A stretch of 64,000 bases of DNA from Shinella yambaruensis. GTDB taxonomy: Bacteria; Pseudomonadota; Alphaproteobacteria; Rhizobiales; Rhizobiaceae. The stretch covers positions 186,001 through 250,000 of the forward strand of contig NZ_JALJCK010000004.1 of assembly GCF_022899355.1 (NCBI RefSeq), given 5' to 3'. Numbering within the stretch: the first letter of the stretch is position 1; every line of letters begins with the position of its first letter. The position numbers and the translations under genes were made by a program. Under the pieces are notes generated by a model. That model was not told the DNA's origin. It made no database searches and saw only the letters and a program-made list of their open reading frames with translations. Shown in pieces: positions 43,497 through 51,740 of the stretch.

Positions 43497-45152
43497 ATGT
43501 CGTTCGTCAGAAGCGTGAGGCCCAGCAATCTGGTGATCCTCGCCGCGTTGCCCTTCATCGTCTACCTGTTCGCCGCGTCGGCGGACTACCAGCGTTCCCT
43601 GCGCGCCATCCTGGGCGTGGAGCTGGGGTCGGGCGCCTTCGTGCCGGGGTTCCTGCTGCTCGCGGTCGCCTTTTCCGCCGGTTTTGCGGTGCTCGTCCTG
43701 TCGCGCGGCACGCTGGCGTGGCCGCGCCTCACGATGGCGGTGGGCCTTGCGGGGCTTCTGGCGACAGCCGCCATTCTCGCGGGTGATCTCGTCCATCCCT
43801 TCATCGCCTCGGTCGTCGCGAACGGTGTCGATCCCTTCAAGTCCGATCTCGTCGTCAAGGGTGCGACGCCCCGCCAGTTGACGGATGCGGCCGATCTCAT
43901 GGTGCGCGGCGTGGAGGCCTGGCTCTGGCCGGCCTATGCCGTGCTGCTCGTCGCGGGCCTCGGCCTCACCTTCGCCGGCAGCCGCGCGCCGGTTCCGGCG
44001 GAAAGCCGCCTGCGCCGGGCAGGCGCGTGGCTGCTTGGCCTCGTCAATGGCGCCGGCCTTGTCTTCGTCTTCCTCTTCGCCCACCTCGCCTTCGCCTCGG
44101 GCCTTGCCACGACCATCCGCGCGGCCATCGCCGCCTATATCCTCGCGGCCATGCTCGGTCTCGTCTGGGTGGGGCTCCTGAAGCTGCGCTATACGCGCCG
44201 GAGCCTCTATTTCTTTGCGGCGATGACACTCGCCTTTGCCGCGCTCTCCGCCTGGTTCCTGATGCAGCCACGCGACAACTACGTGCTGGCCGGCACGCTG
44301 GAGGGCAAGGTGGGCATCATCACCGGCACCCCGTCGGGCCTCATCGGCGCCGTGCGCTTCGGCCAGTACGAGGGCGGCCCGACCACCGAGACGCCGGTGC
44401 GGACCTTCGTCACGCCCGAGCAGGCGATCGAGGCGATCGGTAGAAAAGAGGATGTCAGCGGCGCGTTGTTGCCTGCCGCGGCCGCGCCCGCCGACTGGCC
44501 GCGCCTCTGGCAGGTCGAGGCGCTGAACGATCGCGACCGCGCCGCCGGCATCACCTTCGCCGTCATCGCCATTGTGGCGGGCCTCTTGACCTTCGGCGGT
44601 TTCCTGCACCGCCGCCATCCGCTGTCCATCGGCTCGGAATTCATCGTCGATACGATCCGCGGCATTCCGATGCTCGTCATCGTGCTCTATGTCGGCCTGC
44701 CGCTTTCCGGCGCCTTGAAGGATGCGACGGCCGGCGTCTTCGATCCGCCGAACCTGATCCGCGGCATCGTCGCCATGGCCATCGCCTATTCCGCCTATCT
44801 TGCGGAGATCTTCCGCTCGGGCATCAACGCCATCCCGGCCGGGCAGATCGAGGCGGCGGGCAGCCTCGGCCTCAACCGATGGCAGACGGCGCGGCTCGTC
44901 ATCCTGCCGCAGGCCTTCCGCATCGTCATCCCGCCGCTCGGCAACGAGCTGATCGCCATCCTGAAGGACACTTCGCTGCTGTCGATCCTGTCGATCCGCG
45001 ACATCACCCAGCGCATGCGGGAGTTCCAGTCGGCGAGCTTCCTGCCGTTCGCGCCCTATAACTCGGCGGCGATCCTCTACATCCTGCTGACGCTGGCGGC
45101 GGCAAGCCTCATCAGCCTCATCGAGAAGAAATATGACACCAAGCACCGCTGA
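43497..45152 (+). CDS. Amino-acid-type ABC permease with long N-terminal extension
   Basis: A 551-residue permease, more than twice the usual 220-240 residues of HisM-type proteins. The conserved transport domain is at about residues 375-545 (EFIVDTIRGIPMLVIVLYVGLPL, and EIFRSGINAIPAGQIEAAGSLGLNRWQTARLVILPQAFRIVIPPLGNELI with the EAA-type loop). The first 260 residues contain about six to seven hydrophobic helices, then a soluble segment at about 262-345 resembling a lobe of a binding protein (GKVGIITGTPSG, TPEQAIEAIGRKEDVSGALLP). The start ATG 43497 follows GGAGG by six bases. No second permease or ATPase gene follows; the ATPase must be encoded elsewhere. Confidence 0.88.
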   Translation: MSFVRSVRPSNLVILAALPFIVYLFAASADYQRSLRAILGVELGSGAFVPGFLLLAVAFSAGFAVLVLSRGTLAWPRLTMAVGLAGLLATAAILAGDLVHPFIASVVANGVDPFKSDLVVKGATPRQLTDAADLMVRGVEAWLWPAYAVLLVAGLGLTFAGSRAPVPAESRLRRAGAWLLGLVNGAGLVFVFLFAHLAFASGLATTIRAAIAAYILAAMLGLVWVGLLKLRYTRRSLYFFAAMTLAFAALSAWFLMQPRDNYVLAGTLEGKVGIITGTPSGLIGAVRFGQYEGGPTTETPVRTFVTPEQAIEAIGRKEDVSGALLPAAAAPADWPRLWQVEALNDRDRAAGITFAVIAIVAGLLTFGGFLHRRHPLSIGSEFIVDTIRGIPMLVIVLYVGLPLSGALKDATAGVFDPPNLIRGIVAMAIAYSAYLAEIFRSGINAIPAGQIEAAGSLGLNRWQTARLVILPQAFRIVIPPLGNELIAILKDTSLLSILSIRDITQRMREFQSASFLPFAPYNSAAILYILLTLAAASLISLIEKKYDTKHR

Positions 45153-45810
45153 CACAGGAACCGTGCTTGTCACCGGTGCCGGGCGGGGCCTCGGCCGGGC
45201 GCTGGCCGATCTCTATGCGGCAGCCGGCTGGCGCGTCATCGCCTGCACGCGGCAGGGGACAGGCGATGCCCCGCCGCTCGATGTGTCGGACGCGGTCTCG
45301 ATCGCCGCGCTCGGGGACCATCTGGCGGGCGTGCCGATCGATATCGTCATCAACAATGCCGCGATCCGCGGCGATACCGGCGGCCTCGCCTCGCTGGAAA
45401 CGCATGGTTTTCTGGAGGTCATGCGCATCAACGCGCTCGCCCCGCTGCTCGTCGCCCGGGCGCTCAGGCCCAATCTCCTCGCCGGCAGGCGCCGGGTGAT
45501 CGCCAATATCGGCAGCCGTGCCGGCTCGCTTGCGGAAGGTACGATCGATGACGAGGACGGCGACTATGCCTATCGCTGCTCCAAGGCGGCGCTGAACATG
45601 GCTACGGTCAAGCTGGCGCAGGATTTCCGGTCCGACGGCATCGTCGTCCTCTCGCTGCATCCCGGCTGGGTGAAGACGGATATGGGCGGCACGGAGGCGG
45701 CGGTCGAGGTAGTGGAAAGCGCCCTCGGGCTGAAGCGGCTTATCGACGGCGCGACGATGGCAGAGACCGGAAGCTTCAGGGCCTATGACGGCCGGACGGT
45801 GCTCTGGTAG
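45133..45810 (+). CDS. Short-chain dehydrogenase/reductase
   Basis: A 225-residue SDR. The cofactor loop TGAGRGLGRAL, the NNAA motif at VINNAAIRG, the Ser region ANIGSRAGS and the catalytic YRCSK (Tyr-x3-Lys) are all present. It starts within the permease gene (20-base overlap), so it is translationally coupled to the transporter and probably oxidises or reduces the imported compound or a derivative. Substrate and cofactor preference are not clear. Confidence 0.9.
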   Translation: MTPSTADTGTVLVTGAGRGLGRALADLYAAAGWRVIACTRQGTGDAPPLDVSDAVSIAALGDHLAGVPIDIVINNAAIRGDTGGLASLETHGFLEVMRINALAPLLVARALRPNLLAGRRRVIANIGSRAGSLAEGTIDDEDGDYAYRCSKAALNMATVKLAQDFRSDGIVVLSLHPGWVKTDMGGTEAAVEVVESALGLKRLIDGATMAETGSFRAYDGRTVLW

Positions 45811-45830
45811 CCGCCCGGCCCGGCGGAATT

Positions 45831-45857
45831 TTGAACAGTGATATAAACGTTTATATT
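45831..45857 (+). promoter_or_regulatory. Beta-galactosidase promoter with LacI-type operator
   Basis: The 16-base perfect palindrome ATATAAACGTTTATAT (45841-45856) lies between TTGAAC (45831-45836) and TATATT (45852-45857). It is the most complete copy of the operator and should be a strong binding site for the LacI regulator encoded at 24590. Confidence 0.83.
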
Positions 45858-45917
45858 GCAATCGTGACGAAAGCGGACCGGCCCGGCCGGCGCCGCGGAG
45901 AATGAAGGACGATACTG

Positions 45918-47939
45918 GTGCACAAGCCGCTCACCAAACAGAACCGCTTCGACGCTGCCCGGCCGGACGCCGGCATGCTGGAGCTTGGCGTCTGCTACTA
46001 TCCGGAGCAGTGGCCGCGGGAGAAATGGGACGAGGACGCCCGCCGCATGGTGGAGCTGGGCCTTGCCTGGGTGCGCATCGGCGAGTTCTCCTGGTCGCAG
46101 ATCGAGCCGCAGGCCGGTGTCTTCCATTGGGAATGGCTGGACGAGGCGATCGAGGTGCTCGGCTGCGCCGGCCTCAAGGTCATCCTCGGCACGCCGACGG
46201 CCGCCCCGCCGAAATGGCTGGTCGACCGTTATCCGGATATCCTGCCGGTCGATGCGCGCGGCGTGGTGCGCAAGTTCGGCGCACGCCGGCACTATTGTTT
46301 CTCCAGCCGCCGCTACCGGCTGGAGGCGGCCCGCATCACCGAGGCCATGGTGCGCCGCTATGGCGAAAACCCCTTCGTGCATGCCTGGCAGACGGACAAC
46401 GAATACGGCGACCATGACACGATCCACAGCTATTCCGACGAGGCGAAGCTGGCCTTCCGGCAATGGCTCGCCGCGCGCTACGGCACGGTCGAGGCGATGA
46501 ACCGCGCTTGGGGCACGACCTTCTGGAGCATGCACTACAACACGTTCGACGAGGTGGACCTGCCGAACAACCTCGTGGAAGAGCCGACGCCAACCCATCT
46601 CGTCGATTATTTCCGCTTCTCTTCCGACCAGGTGAAGACTTTCAACAAGGCACAGGTGGACCTCATCCGGCAGCATTCGCCGGGCCGTCCGGTCACGCAC
46701 AATTTCATGTCGCAGAACACCGACTTCGACCATTACAAGGTCGGCGAGGATATCGATATCGCCTCCTGGGATGTCTATCCGATGGGCGGGCTGATCAACG
46801 GCCGCCTCGGCGCGGAGGAGAAGGCGCGATATCTGCGCGTCGGCGATCCCGACCAGCCTGCCTTCAACCACGACCTCTACCGCGCCGTCGGCCGCGGCCG
46901 GGTCTGGGTGATGGAACAGCAGCCGGGGCCGGTCAACTGGGCGGCGCACAACCAGTCGCCGGCAGACGGCATGGTGCGGCTGTGGACCTGGCTCGCCTAT
47001 GCGCATGGCGTCGACATGGTTTCCTATTTCCGCTGGCGCCAGGCGCCCTTCGCGCAGGAGCAGTTCCATGCCGGTCTGCTGCTGCCGAACAGCGAGGTGG
47101 ACCAGGGCTATCTCGAGGTGGCGCAGGTTGCCGAGGAGATGGCGCGGCTGCCGAAGGGCGAGGTGCGGGAAAAGGCCGCCGTCGCGATCCTGCTCGATTA
47201 CGAATCGCGTTTTGCCACCAGCGCCCTGCCGCAGGGGCGCGGCTACGCCGCCTCGGCCATCGCGCTCGACTGGTATTCCGCCGTCGCACGCCTTGGCGTG
47301 GATGTCGATTTCATCGGCCAGCATTCCGATCTCTCCGGCTACGGCCTCGTGCTGGCGCCCGACCTCGTCATCCCGGATGCCGCCTTCCTTGCCCGGCTGA
47401 AGGCGTCGAAGGCCAAGGCCCTGTTCGGCCCGCGCAGCGGCAGCAAGACGCGCGACATGCACATCCCCGCCGACCTGCCGCCCGGCCCGCTCGCCGATCT
47501 CCTCGATTTCCGCGTGACGCGCGTCGAGTCCCTGCCGGACTACCACAGCGAGCCCGTGCTCTACGGCAATGCGAGCCACCCGGTGACCGGCTGGCGGGAG
47601 CTCATCCGCACGAACGAGACGGTGCTGGCCACCTTCGAGGGCGAGCATCGTCCCGGCTCCCCGGCGGTCATCGGCAATGATCGCGCGCGCTATGTCGGCA
47701 CGCTGCCGCGCGGCGAATTCCTGGCGAAGCTGATGGGCGACACGCTCGGCTGGGCCGGCGTTGGGAGCCTGCCCGATCTCGGCGACGTCAGGCTCGCCCG
47801 CCGTGGCCGGCTGCGCTTCGCCTTCAACTATGGCAGCACCCCCGCCGCCGTGCCGGCCGGCGCGGAGGCGACCTTCCTCGTCGGCGACCGGCAGCTTGCG
47901 CCCGTCGATGTGGCGATCTGGACGGAAAGCGGCCGCTAG
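45918..47939 (+). CDS. GH42 family beta-galactosidase
   Basis: A 673-residue glycoside hydrolase family 42 enzyme. The N-terminal TIM barrel begins LGVCYYPEQWPREKWDEDARRMVELGLAWVRIGEFSWSQIEP. The acid/base Glu162 lies in WQTDNEYGDHD and the nucleophile Glu333 in VMEQQPGPVNW; trimerisation and C-terminal beta domains follow. There is no signal peptide, so it acts in the cytoplasm on imported galactosides. It starts at GTG 45918, about eight bases after AAGGA. Its promoter carries a perfect copy of the operator shared with the sugar transporter operon at 18.6 kb. Confidence 0.95.
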   Translation: MHKPLTKQNRFDAARPDAGMLELGVCYYPEQWPREKWDEDARRMVELGLAWVRIGEFSWSQIEPQAGVFHWEWLDEAIEVLGCAGLKVILGTPTAAPPKWLVDRYPDILPVDARGVVRKFGARRHYCFSSRRYRLEAARITEAMVRRYGENPFVHAWQTDNEYGDHDTIHSYSDEAKLAFRQWLAARYGTVEAMNRAWGTTFWSMHYNTFDEVDLPNNLVEEPTPTHLVDYFRFSSDQVKTFNKAQVDLIRQHSPGRPVTHNFMSQNTDFDHYKVGEDIDIASWDVYPMGGLINGRLGAEEKARYLRVGDPDQPAFNHDLYRAVGRGRVWVMEQQPGPVNWAAHNQSPADGMVRLWTWLAYAHGVDMVSYFRWRQAPFAQEQFHAGLLLPNSEVDQGYLEVAQVAEEMARLPKGEVREKAAVAILLDYESRFATSALPQGRGYAASAIALDWYSAVARLGVDVDFIGQHSDLSGYGLVLAPDLVIPDAAFLARLKASKAKALFGPRSGSKTRDMHIPADLPPGPLADLLDFRVTRVESLPDYHSEPVLYGNASHPVTGWRELIRTNETVLATFEGEHRPGSPAVIGNDRARYVGTLPRGEFLAKLMGDTLGWAGVGSLPDLGDVRLARRGRLRFAFNYGSTPAAVPAGAEATFLVGDRQLAPVDVAIWTESGR

Positions 47940-47996
47940 GGCAATCCCGGCAAGTGCGAAGCGGTCCCGCGTCCGCAATTGCGCCGAAACGCTCCC
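47937..47996. repeat. Dispersed rhizobial intergenic repeat (copy 3)
   Basis: AGGGCAATCCCGGCAAGTGC then GAAGCGGTCCCGCGTCCGCA and ATTGCGCCGAAACGCTCCC. It matches copy 2 at 36661 in the GAAGCGG..GCGTCCGCAATTG core and the AAACGCTCC end. Confidence 0.55.
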
Positions 47997-48103
47997 GGCC
48001 GCCGCGTCGGGGCGTCCCCTTCGTCCGGTCCCTCCGTCCCTCCCTGGGGAGAAGGACTGGATGAAGGGTTGCTTTGTTGCGTTTGCTGGTAAGAGCGGAA
48101 AAA

Positions 48104-50038
48104 TTATCCGGCTTCCGTTTCCGCCTGGGGCTGCACCGGCCGGTGTGTCGTCTTGTTCCAGAAGAAGGGATTGTGGCGCAGCTCCCCCACGGCGCGCCAG
48201 GCGGCGACCGACAGCAGCAGCCAGTAGACGGGCGTCATCATCCAGTGCCTTCCTACCGCGGCCTGCTCCCTGTCCGTCATGCCGCCTCGCCCGAGCGCGA
48301 TGAAAACCGCGTAGCTGCCGAAGATGTTGACGATGTCGATGGCAAAGAGGGTGAATTCGAGCGGTCCCACCATGAAGGCGGATTGGGAGAACAGCGACCA
48401 GGTGATGAGGCCGAGATAGGCGAGGATCAGCGGATGGGCGAGCGAGGAGAGGATGAGCCCGCCGATCAGCACCTGGAAGACGACGCTCGGCCAGAGGCCC
48501 ATCTCCGAAACGAGGCGGGAGGGATGGCGCATCAGCACCAGCCAGGTCTGCAGCCAACCCTTGAACCAGCGCGTGCGCTGGCCGAGCCAGGCGTCACGCC
48601 CCACGGGCGCTTCCTCGTAGGTCGGCCGGGTGAGCGTGCCGCAGCGATAGCCGAGCCTGTAGAGCCGGAGCCCGAGATCGGCATCCTCCGTGACATTGTA
48701 GGGGTCCCATCCGCCGGCCTGCTGGAGCACGCGCGTGCGAAAATGGTTGGACGTGCCGCCGAGCGGCATGGGCAGGCGCGCGGCGGCAAGGTGCGGCAGC
48801 AGCACGCGGAAAAGGCCGGCATATTCGAGCGCGAAGAGCGCGCTGAGCCAGCCTTCCCGTGCATTGGTGACGACGAGCGGCGCCTGGAGGCAGGCGATAT
48901 CCGGCGGGCCGGCCTCGAAGGTCCGCCAGGCCTCTTCCAGCTGCATGGGATCGACCCGGTCTTCCGCGTCGTAGATCACCAGGTAGTCGCCGCGCGCGGC
49001 GCCGAGCGCATAGGTGAGCGCCTTCGGCTTGGTGCGCGGCCGGCCGGGCGGCACTTCGACGATCTCGTACTGCCGGCCGAGGCGGGTGAGGGCGAGCGCA
49101 TCGAGCGTTTCCTGGTCGTCCGCCTCGCAGATCAGCTTGATATCGAGCCGGGCCGCCGGCCATTCGATCCGGTTCAGGGTGTCGATGAGTTGCGGCACGA
49201 CGGCCGCTTCCCGGTAGAGCGCGACGAAGATGGAATAGGTCGGGCGCGGCCGGGGCGGCGGGGACGGCACCAGCGCCCGGCGCTCCCGTCGCCATTTGGC
49301 GATGAGGGCGATCAGGCGGATCAGGAAGCTGCCCAGGAACAGCAGGCTCAGCACGATGTGCAATGCCAGCGCGGCCAGCACGGGGGCGGCGACGGCCAGC
49401 ACGAGGAGGAGCGTCACGGCGACGCCGGTATAAAAGCCCTGCCGCCCGCGCAGCGTGATGCGGGCGCTCGCCTCCGGCATGGTCGCGTGGAGGTCGTCCA
49501 CCGTGTCGCGCAGCCGCCGGTGCCGGCCGGCCTGCCAGAGCGCGGCCCTCAGGGCCGAGGGCGTGGTCGCCGCCATCATGGTGCGCAGGCCAGGCGACTG
49601 TGCCAGCCGCTCGCCCAGATAGCCGAGCCGCTCGGCACTCGGCACGATCGCCGTCGTCGGCGGACGGGAAAGATGGCGCAGCCGCACCACGGTCGGGTCG
49701 ACAAGCTGTGTATCGGCATCGGGAAGATCCTCGACCTCGGCCGGATCCAGACGGTCGAGGAAGGGGATGTCCAAGAGTTCGGCCAGCGCCTCGTAATAGA
49801 TGTCTTCCGAGATCGAACCGCTCGCCAAAAGCTCCGTTTCCAGCGACGTGCCGTGCTGGTTGGCACGCACCAGCATGGTCGAGATGAGGGGTTTGGGCAG
49901 GCCGAGGCGCCGGAAGAGCCGGGCTTCCGTCATCAGGCGGGACGGCACGGTGTCGTCGCGGGGTGGCGGCAGCTGTGCCGGCAGGATGCCGATTGCGGTA
50001 GCGAAACCGATGTCGTCGGGATATTCTGCCAGTCGCAT
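48104..50038 (-). CDS. Membrane glycosyltransferase family 2 with N-terminal MshEN-like domain
   Basis: A 644-residue membrane glycosyltransferase. Residues about 40-150 look like the MshEN/GspE N-terminal domain (RRLGLPKPLISTMLVRANQHGTSLETELLASGSISEDIYYEALAELLDIPFL). Two helices (about 203-250) precede the GT2 catalytic domain, which shows EADDQET, YDAEDRVDP, TEDADLGLRLYRLGY and the processive-enzyme motif QRTRWFKG; three to four more helices end the protein. It should polymerise and export a polysaccharide, as in cellulose-synthase relatives and NfrB. MshEN domains can bind c-di-GMP, so it may respond to that messenger. It is divergent from a periplasmic binding protein gene. Confidence 0.87.
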   Translation of the reverse strand: MRLAEYPDDIGFATAIGILPAQLPPPRDDTVPSRLMTEARLFRRLGLPKPLISTMLVRANQHGTSLETELLASGSISEDIYYEALAELLDIPFLDRLDPAEVEDLPDADTQLVDPTVVRLRHLSRPPTTAIVPSAERLGYLGERLAQSPGLRTMMAATTPSALRAALWQAGRHRRLRDTVDDLHATMPEASARITLRGRQGFYTGVAVTLLLVLAVAAPVLAALALHIVLSLLFLGSFLIRLIALIAKWRRERRALVPSPPPRPRPTYSIFVALYREAAVVPQLIDTLNRIEWPAARLDIKLICEADDQETLDALALTRLGRQYEIVEVPPGRPRTKPKALTYALGAARGDYLVIYDAEDRVDPMQLEEAWRTFEAGPPDIACLQAPLVVTNAREGWLSALFALEYAGLFRVLLPHLAAARLPMPLGGTSNHFRTRVLQQAGGWDPYNVTEDADLGLRLYRLGYRCGTLTRPTYEEAPVGRDAWLGQRTRWFKGWLQTWLVLMRHPSRLVSEMGLWPSVVFQVLIGGLILSSLAHPLILAYLGLITWSLFSQSAFMVGPLEFTLFAIDIVNIFGSYAVFIALGRGGMTDREQAAVGRHWMMTPVYWLLLSVAAWRAVGELRHNPFFWNKTTHRPVQPQAETEAG

Positions 50039-50095
50039 GCAGCCACCGCAGCCGCGCAGGCGGCTGCACCCCTTTTAAACCCCAAGTTGATTGTA

Positions 50096-50977
50096 ATGCG
50101 GCACACCGGAAATTCACCTCTTAAAATTTATGGGCTTTTTGCGCTTTGCCTGTTGATGGCGTCGGCCAAGCCCCTGGGCGTCGCGGCACAGGAGCGCGCG
50201 CCGGTCGACCTGCCGATCCTGTTCGACACGCGCGAGCGCATCGGGCGGCCCGATCTGTCGGGCATCGTGCGGCTGCGCTTCCTGACCACGGTGGATTTTC
50301 CGCCGTTCAACTTCATCGACCAGACCGGCAAGCTCGCCGGCTTCCATGTCGACCTGGTGCGGGAGATCTGCCGGGAGCTGGCACTCACCGAAAAATGCCA
50401 GATCCAGGCTGTGACCTTCCCGGAGCTGGAAAAGGCACTGGTCGACGGCAATGGCGAGGCGGTCGCCGCGGGCGTCGCCGTCACCGCGGAGCTGCGCAAG
50501 CGCTTCCTCTTCTCGCGCCCCTTCATGCGCCTGCCGGCCCGCTTTGCGGTGACGAAGAAGGCGCCGCCCGCCGGCGAGACCGCGGCGGCGCTCGATGGCA
50601 AGCGGGTCGGCGTCGTCGCGGCGAGCGCGCATGAGGCGATGCTGAAGGCCTTTTTCCCGCGCGTGCAGGCGGAGGCCTTTCCCGATCGTGCCGCCCTGCT
50701 GGCGAGCCTCAAGGACGGCAAGGTGGAGGCGGTCTTCGGGGATGGCATGCAGCTCGCCTTCTGGACGAGCGGTTCGGAATCGGCCGGCTGCTGCCGCCTG
50801 TTCGACGGCCCCTACCTGTCGGAGCGGTTCCTCGGCGAGGGGCTGACCATCATGTTCCGCAAGGAGGACGCGACGATAACCGGCGCGATCGACCATGCGC
50901 TGCTGGCGCTCTCGCGCAGCGGCCGCCTGCAGGAGATCTATCTGCGCTATTTCCCGGTCAATCTCTACGGCGGCTGA
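50096..50977 (+). CDS. Periplasmic amino-acid-type binding protein (SBP family 3)
   Basis: A 293-residue secreted protein. A signal peptide of about 31 residues (ending GVAAQ) is followed by an SBP family 3 domain, with FLTTVDFPPFNFIDQTGKLAGFHVDLVREICRELALTEKCQIQAVTFPELEKALVDGNGEAVAAG at its start. No transporter gene is nearby. It is only 57 bases from the divergent glycosyltransferase gene, so it may serve polysaccharide export or signalling rather than amino-acid uptake. The frame is open far upstream because it lies opposite the glycosyltransferase gene; the ATG at 50096 fits the signal peptide. Confidence 0.85.
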   Translation: MRHTGNSPLKIYGLFALCLLMASAKPLGVAAQERAPVDLPILFDTRERIGRPDLSGIVRLRFLTTVDFPPFNFIDQTGKLAGFHVDLVREICRELALTEKCQIQAVTFPELEKALVDGNGEAVAAGVAVTAELRKRFLFSRPFMRLPARFAVTKKAPPAGETAAALDGKRVGVVAASAHEAMLKAFFPRVQAEAFPDRAALLASLKDGKVEAVFGDGMQLAFWTSGSESAGCCRLFDGPYLSERFLGEGLTIMFRKEDATITGAIDHALLALSRSGRLQEIYLRYFPVNLYGG

Positions 50978-50983
50978 TGCGCC

Positions 50984-51646
50984 CTACTGGCTGGCCCAGA
51001 TGATGCGGGCGATCCAGTCGACGTCGTCGATGTCGAAATTGCGGTTCGGATGCTCGGGATTGAGCGAGACGAGCTCGATCTTGCGCGGCGTCTGGCGATG
51101 CAGCACCTTGGCCATGACCTCGCCCTCGCGGGTCTTGACCACTACCCGGTCGCCGCGGCGCACCTGCGCCCCCGGCTCGACAATCAGCACGTCGCCGTCG
51201 CGGTAGAGCGGCAGCATGCTGTCGCCCTGCACCTCCAGCGCATAGACGCCGGGCTTGCGGTCCGGCGAGGCGGGAAACTCCACCACGTCCCAGCCCTGCC
51301 CGGCGGGAAAGCCGCCGTCGTCGAAGAAGCCACCGGCACCGGCCTGGGCGAAGCCGAGCAGGGGAATGGCGCCGGTCTGCGGCGGAAAGGCGCCCTGCGG
51401 CAGGGCGGCGTCGCGCGCCGGGTCGGCCAGCATGAAGAATTCGTCGATCGAGGCGCCGGTCGCGTCGAGCACCTTGGCGATCGATTCCGTCGATGGCCAG
51501 CGCTGGCGGCCGTCCGCGCCCTGCCGCTTCGATTTGTTGAAGGACGTCGGGTCGAGCCCGGCGCGGCGGGCAAGGCCGGACGGCGAGAGCCGGTTGCGCT
51601 CGGCAAGGGCGTCGATCGCTGCCCAGATCCGGTCGTGGGAGAACAT
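50984..51646 (-). CDS. HTH regulator with S24 (LexA-like) peptidase domain
   Basis: A 220-residue regulator with an N-terminal helix-turn-helix (about 1-65; LSPSGLARRAGLDPTSFNKSKR) and a C-terminal S24 self-cleaving domain. The catalytic Ser is in VQGDSMLPLYRDGD and the Lys in VVVKTREGEVMAKVL. It resembles phage CI repressors and LexA relatives and could lose activity by self-cleavage upon DNA damage. The start at ATG 51646 is chosen by the domain beginning; the ribosome binding site is weak. It converges with the binding protein gene, with six bases between stops. Confidence 0.9.
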   Translation of the reverse strand: MFSHDRIWAAIDALAERNRLSPSGLARRAGLDPTSFNKSKRQGADGRQRWPSTESIAKVLDATGASIDEFFMLADPARDAALPQGAFPPQTGAIPLLGFAQAGAGGFFDDGGFPAGQGWDVVEFPASPDRKPGVYALEVQGDSMLPLYRDGDVLIVEPGAQVRRGDRVVVKTREGEVMAKVLHRQTPRKIELVSLNPEHPNRNFDIDDVDWIARIIWASQ

Positions 51647-51740
51647 GCTGAAAAACCCTGCCAAGGCAACGGGCCGGCCAGTGCCGGTCCGACTGGCCGG
51701 AAGCATATCCAAGGACGGTTTCCGAGTAAAGAAAAAAGGA

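Noticed and set aside
42498-45173. An 891-residue minus-strand frame
   Set aside because: It lies entirely opposite the binding protein and permease genes; its Asp/Arg/His/Gly-rich translation is the usual antisense shadow of high-GC coding DNA.
45783-48557. A 924-residue minus-strand frame opposite the beta-galactosidase
   Set aside because: Shadow frame; the plus-strand GH42 protein has complete catalytic motifs and the opposite frame has none.
48074-50095. Upstream part of the 967-residue plus-strand frame
   Set aside because: This stretch is antisense to the glycosyltransferase gene; only the C-terminal 293 residues, from 50096, form a real secreted protein.
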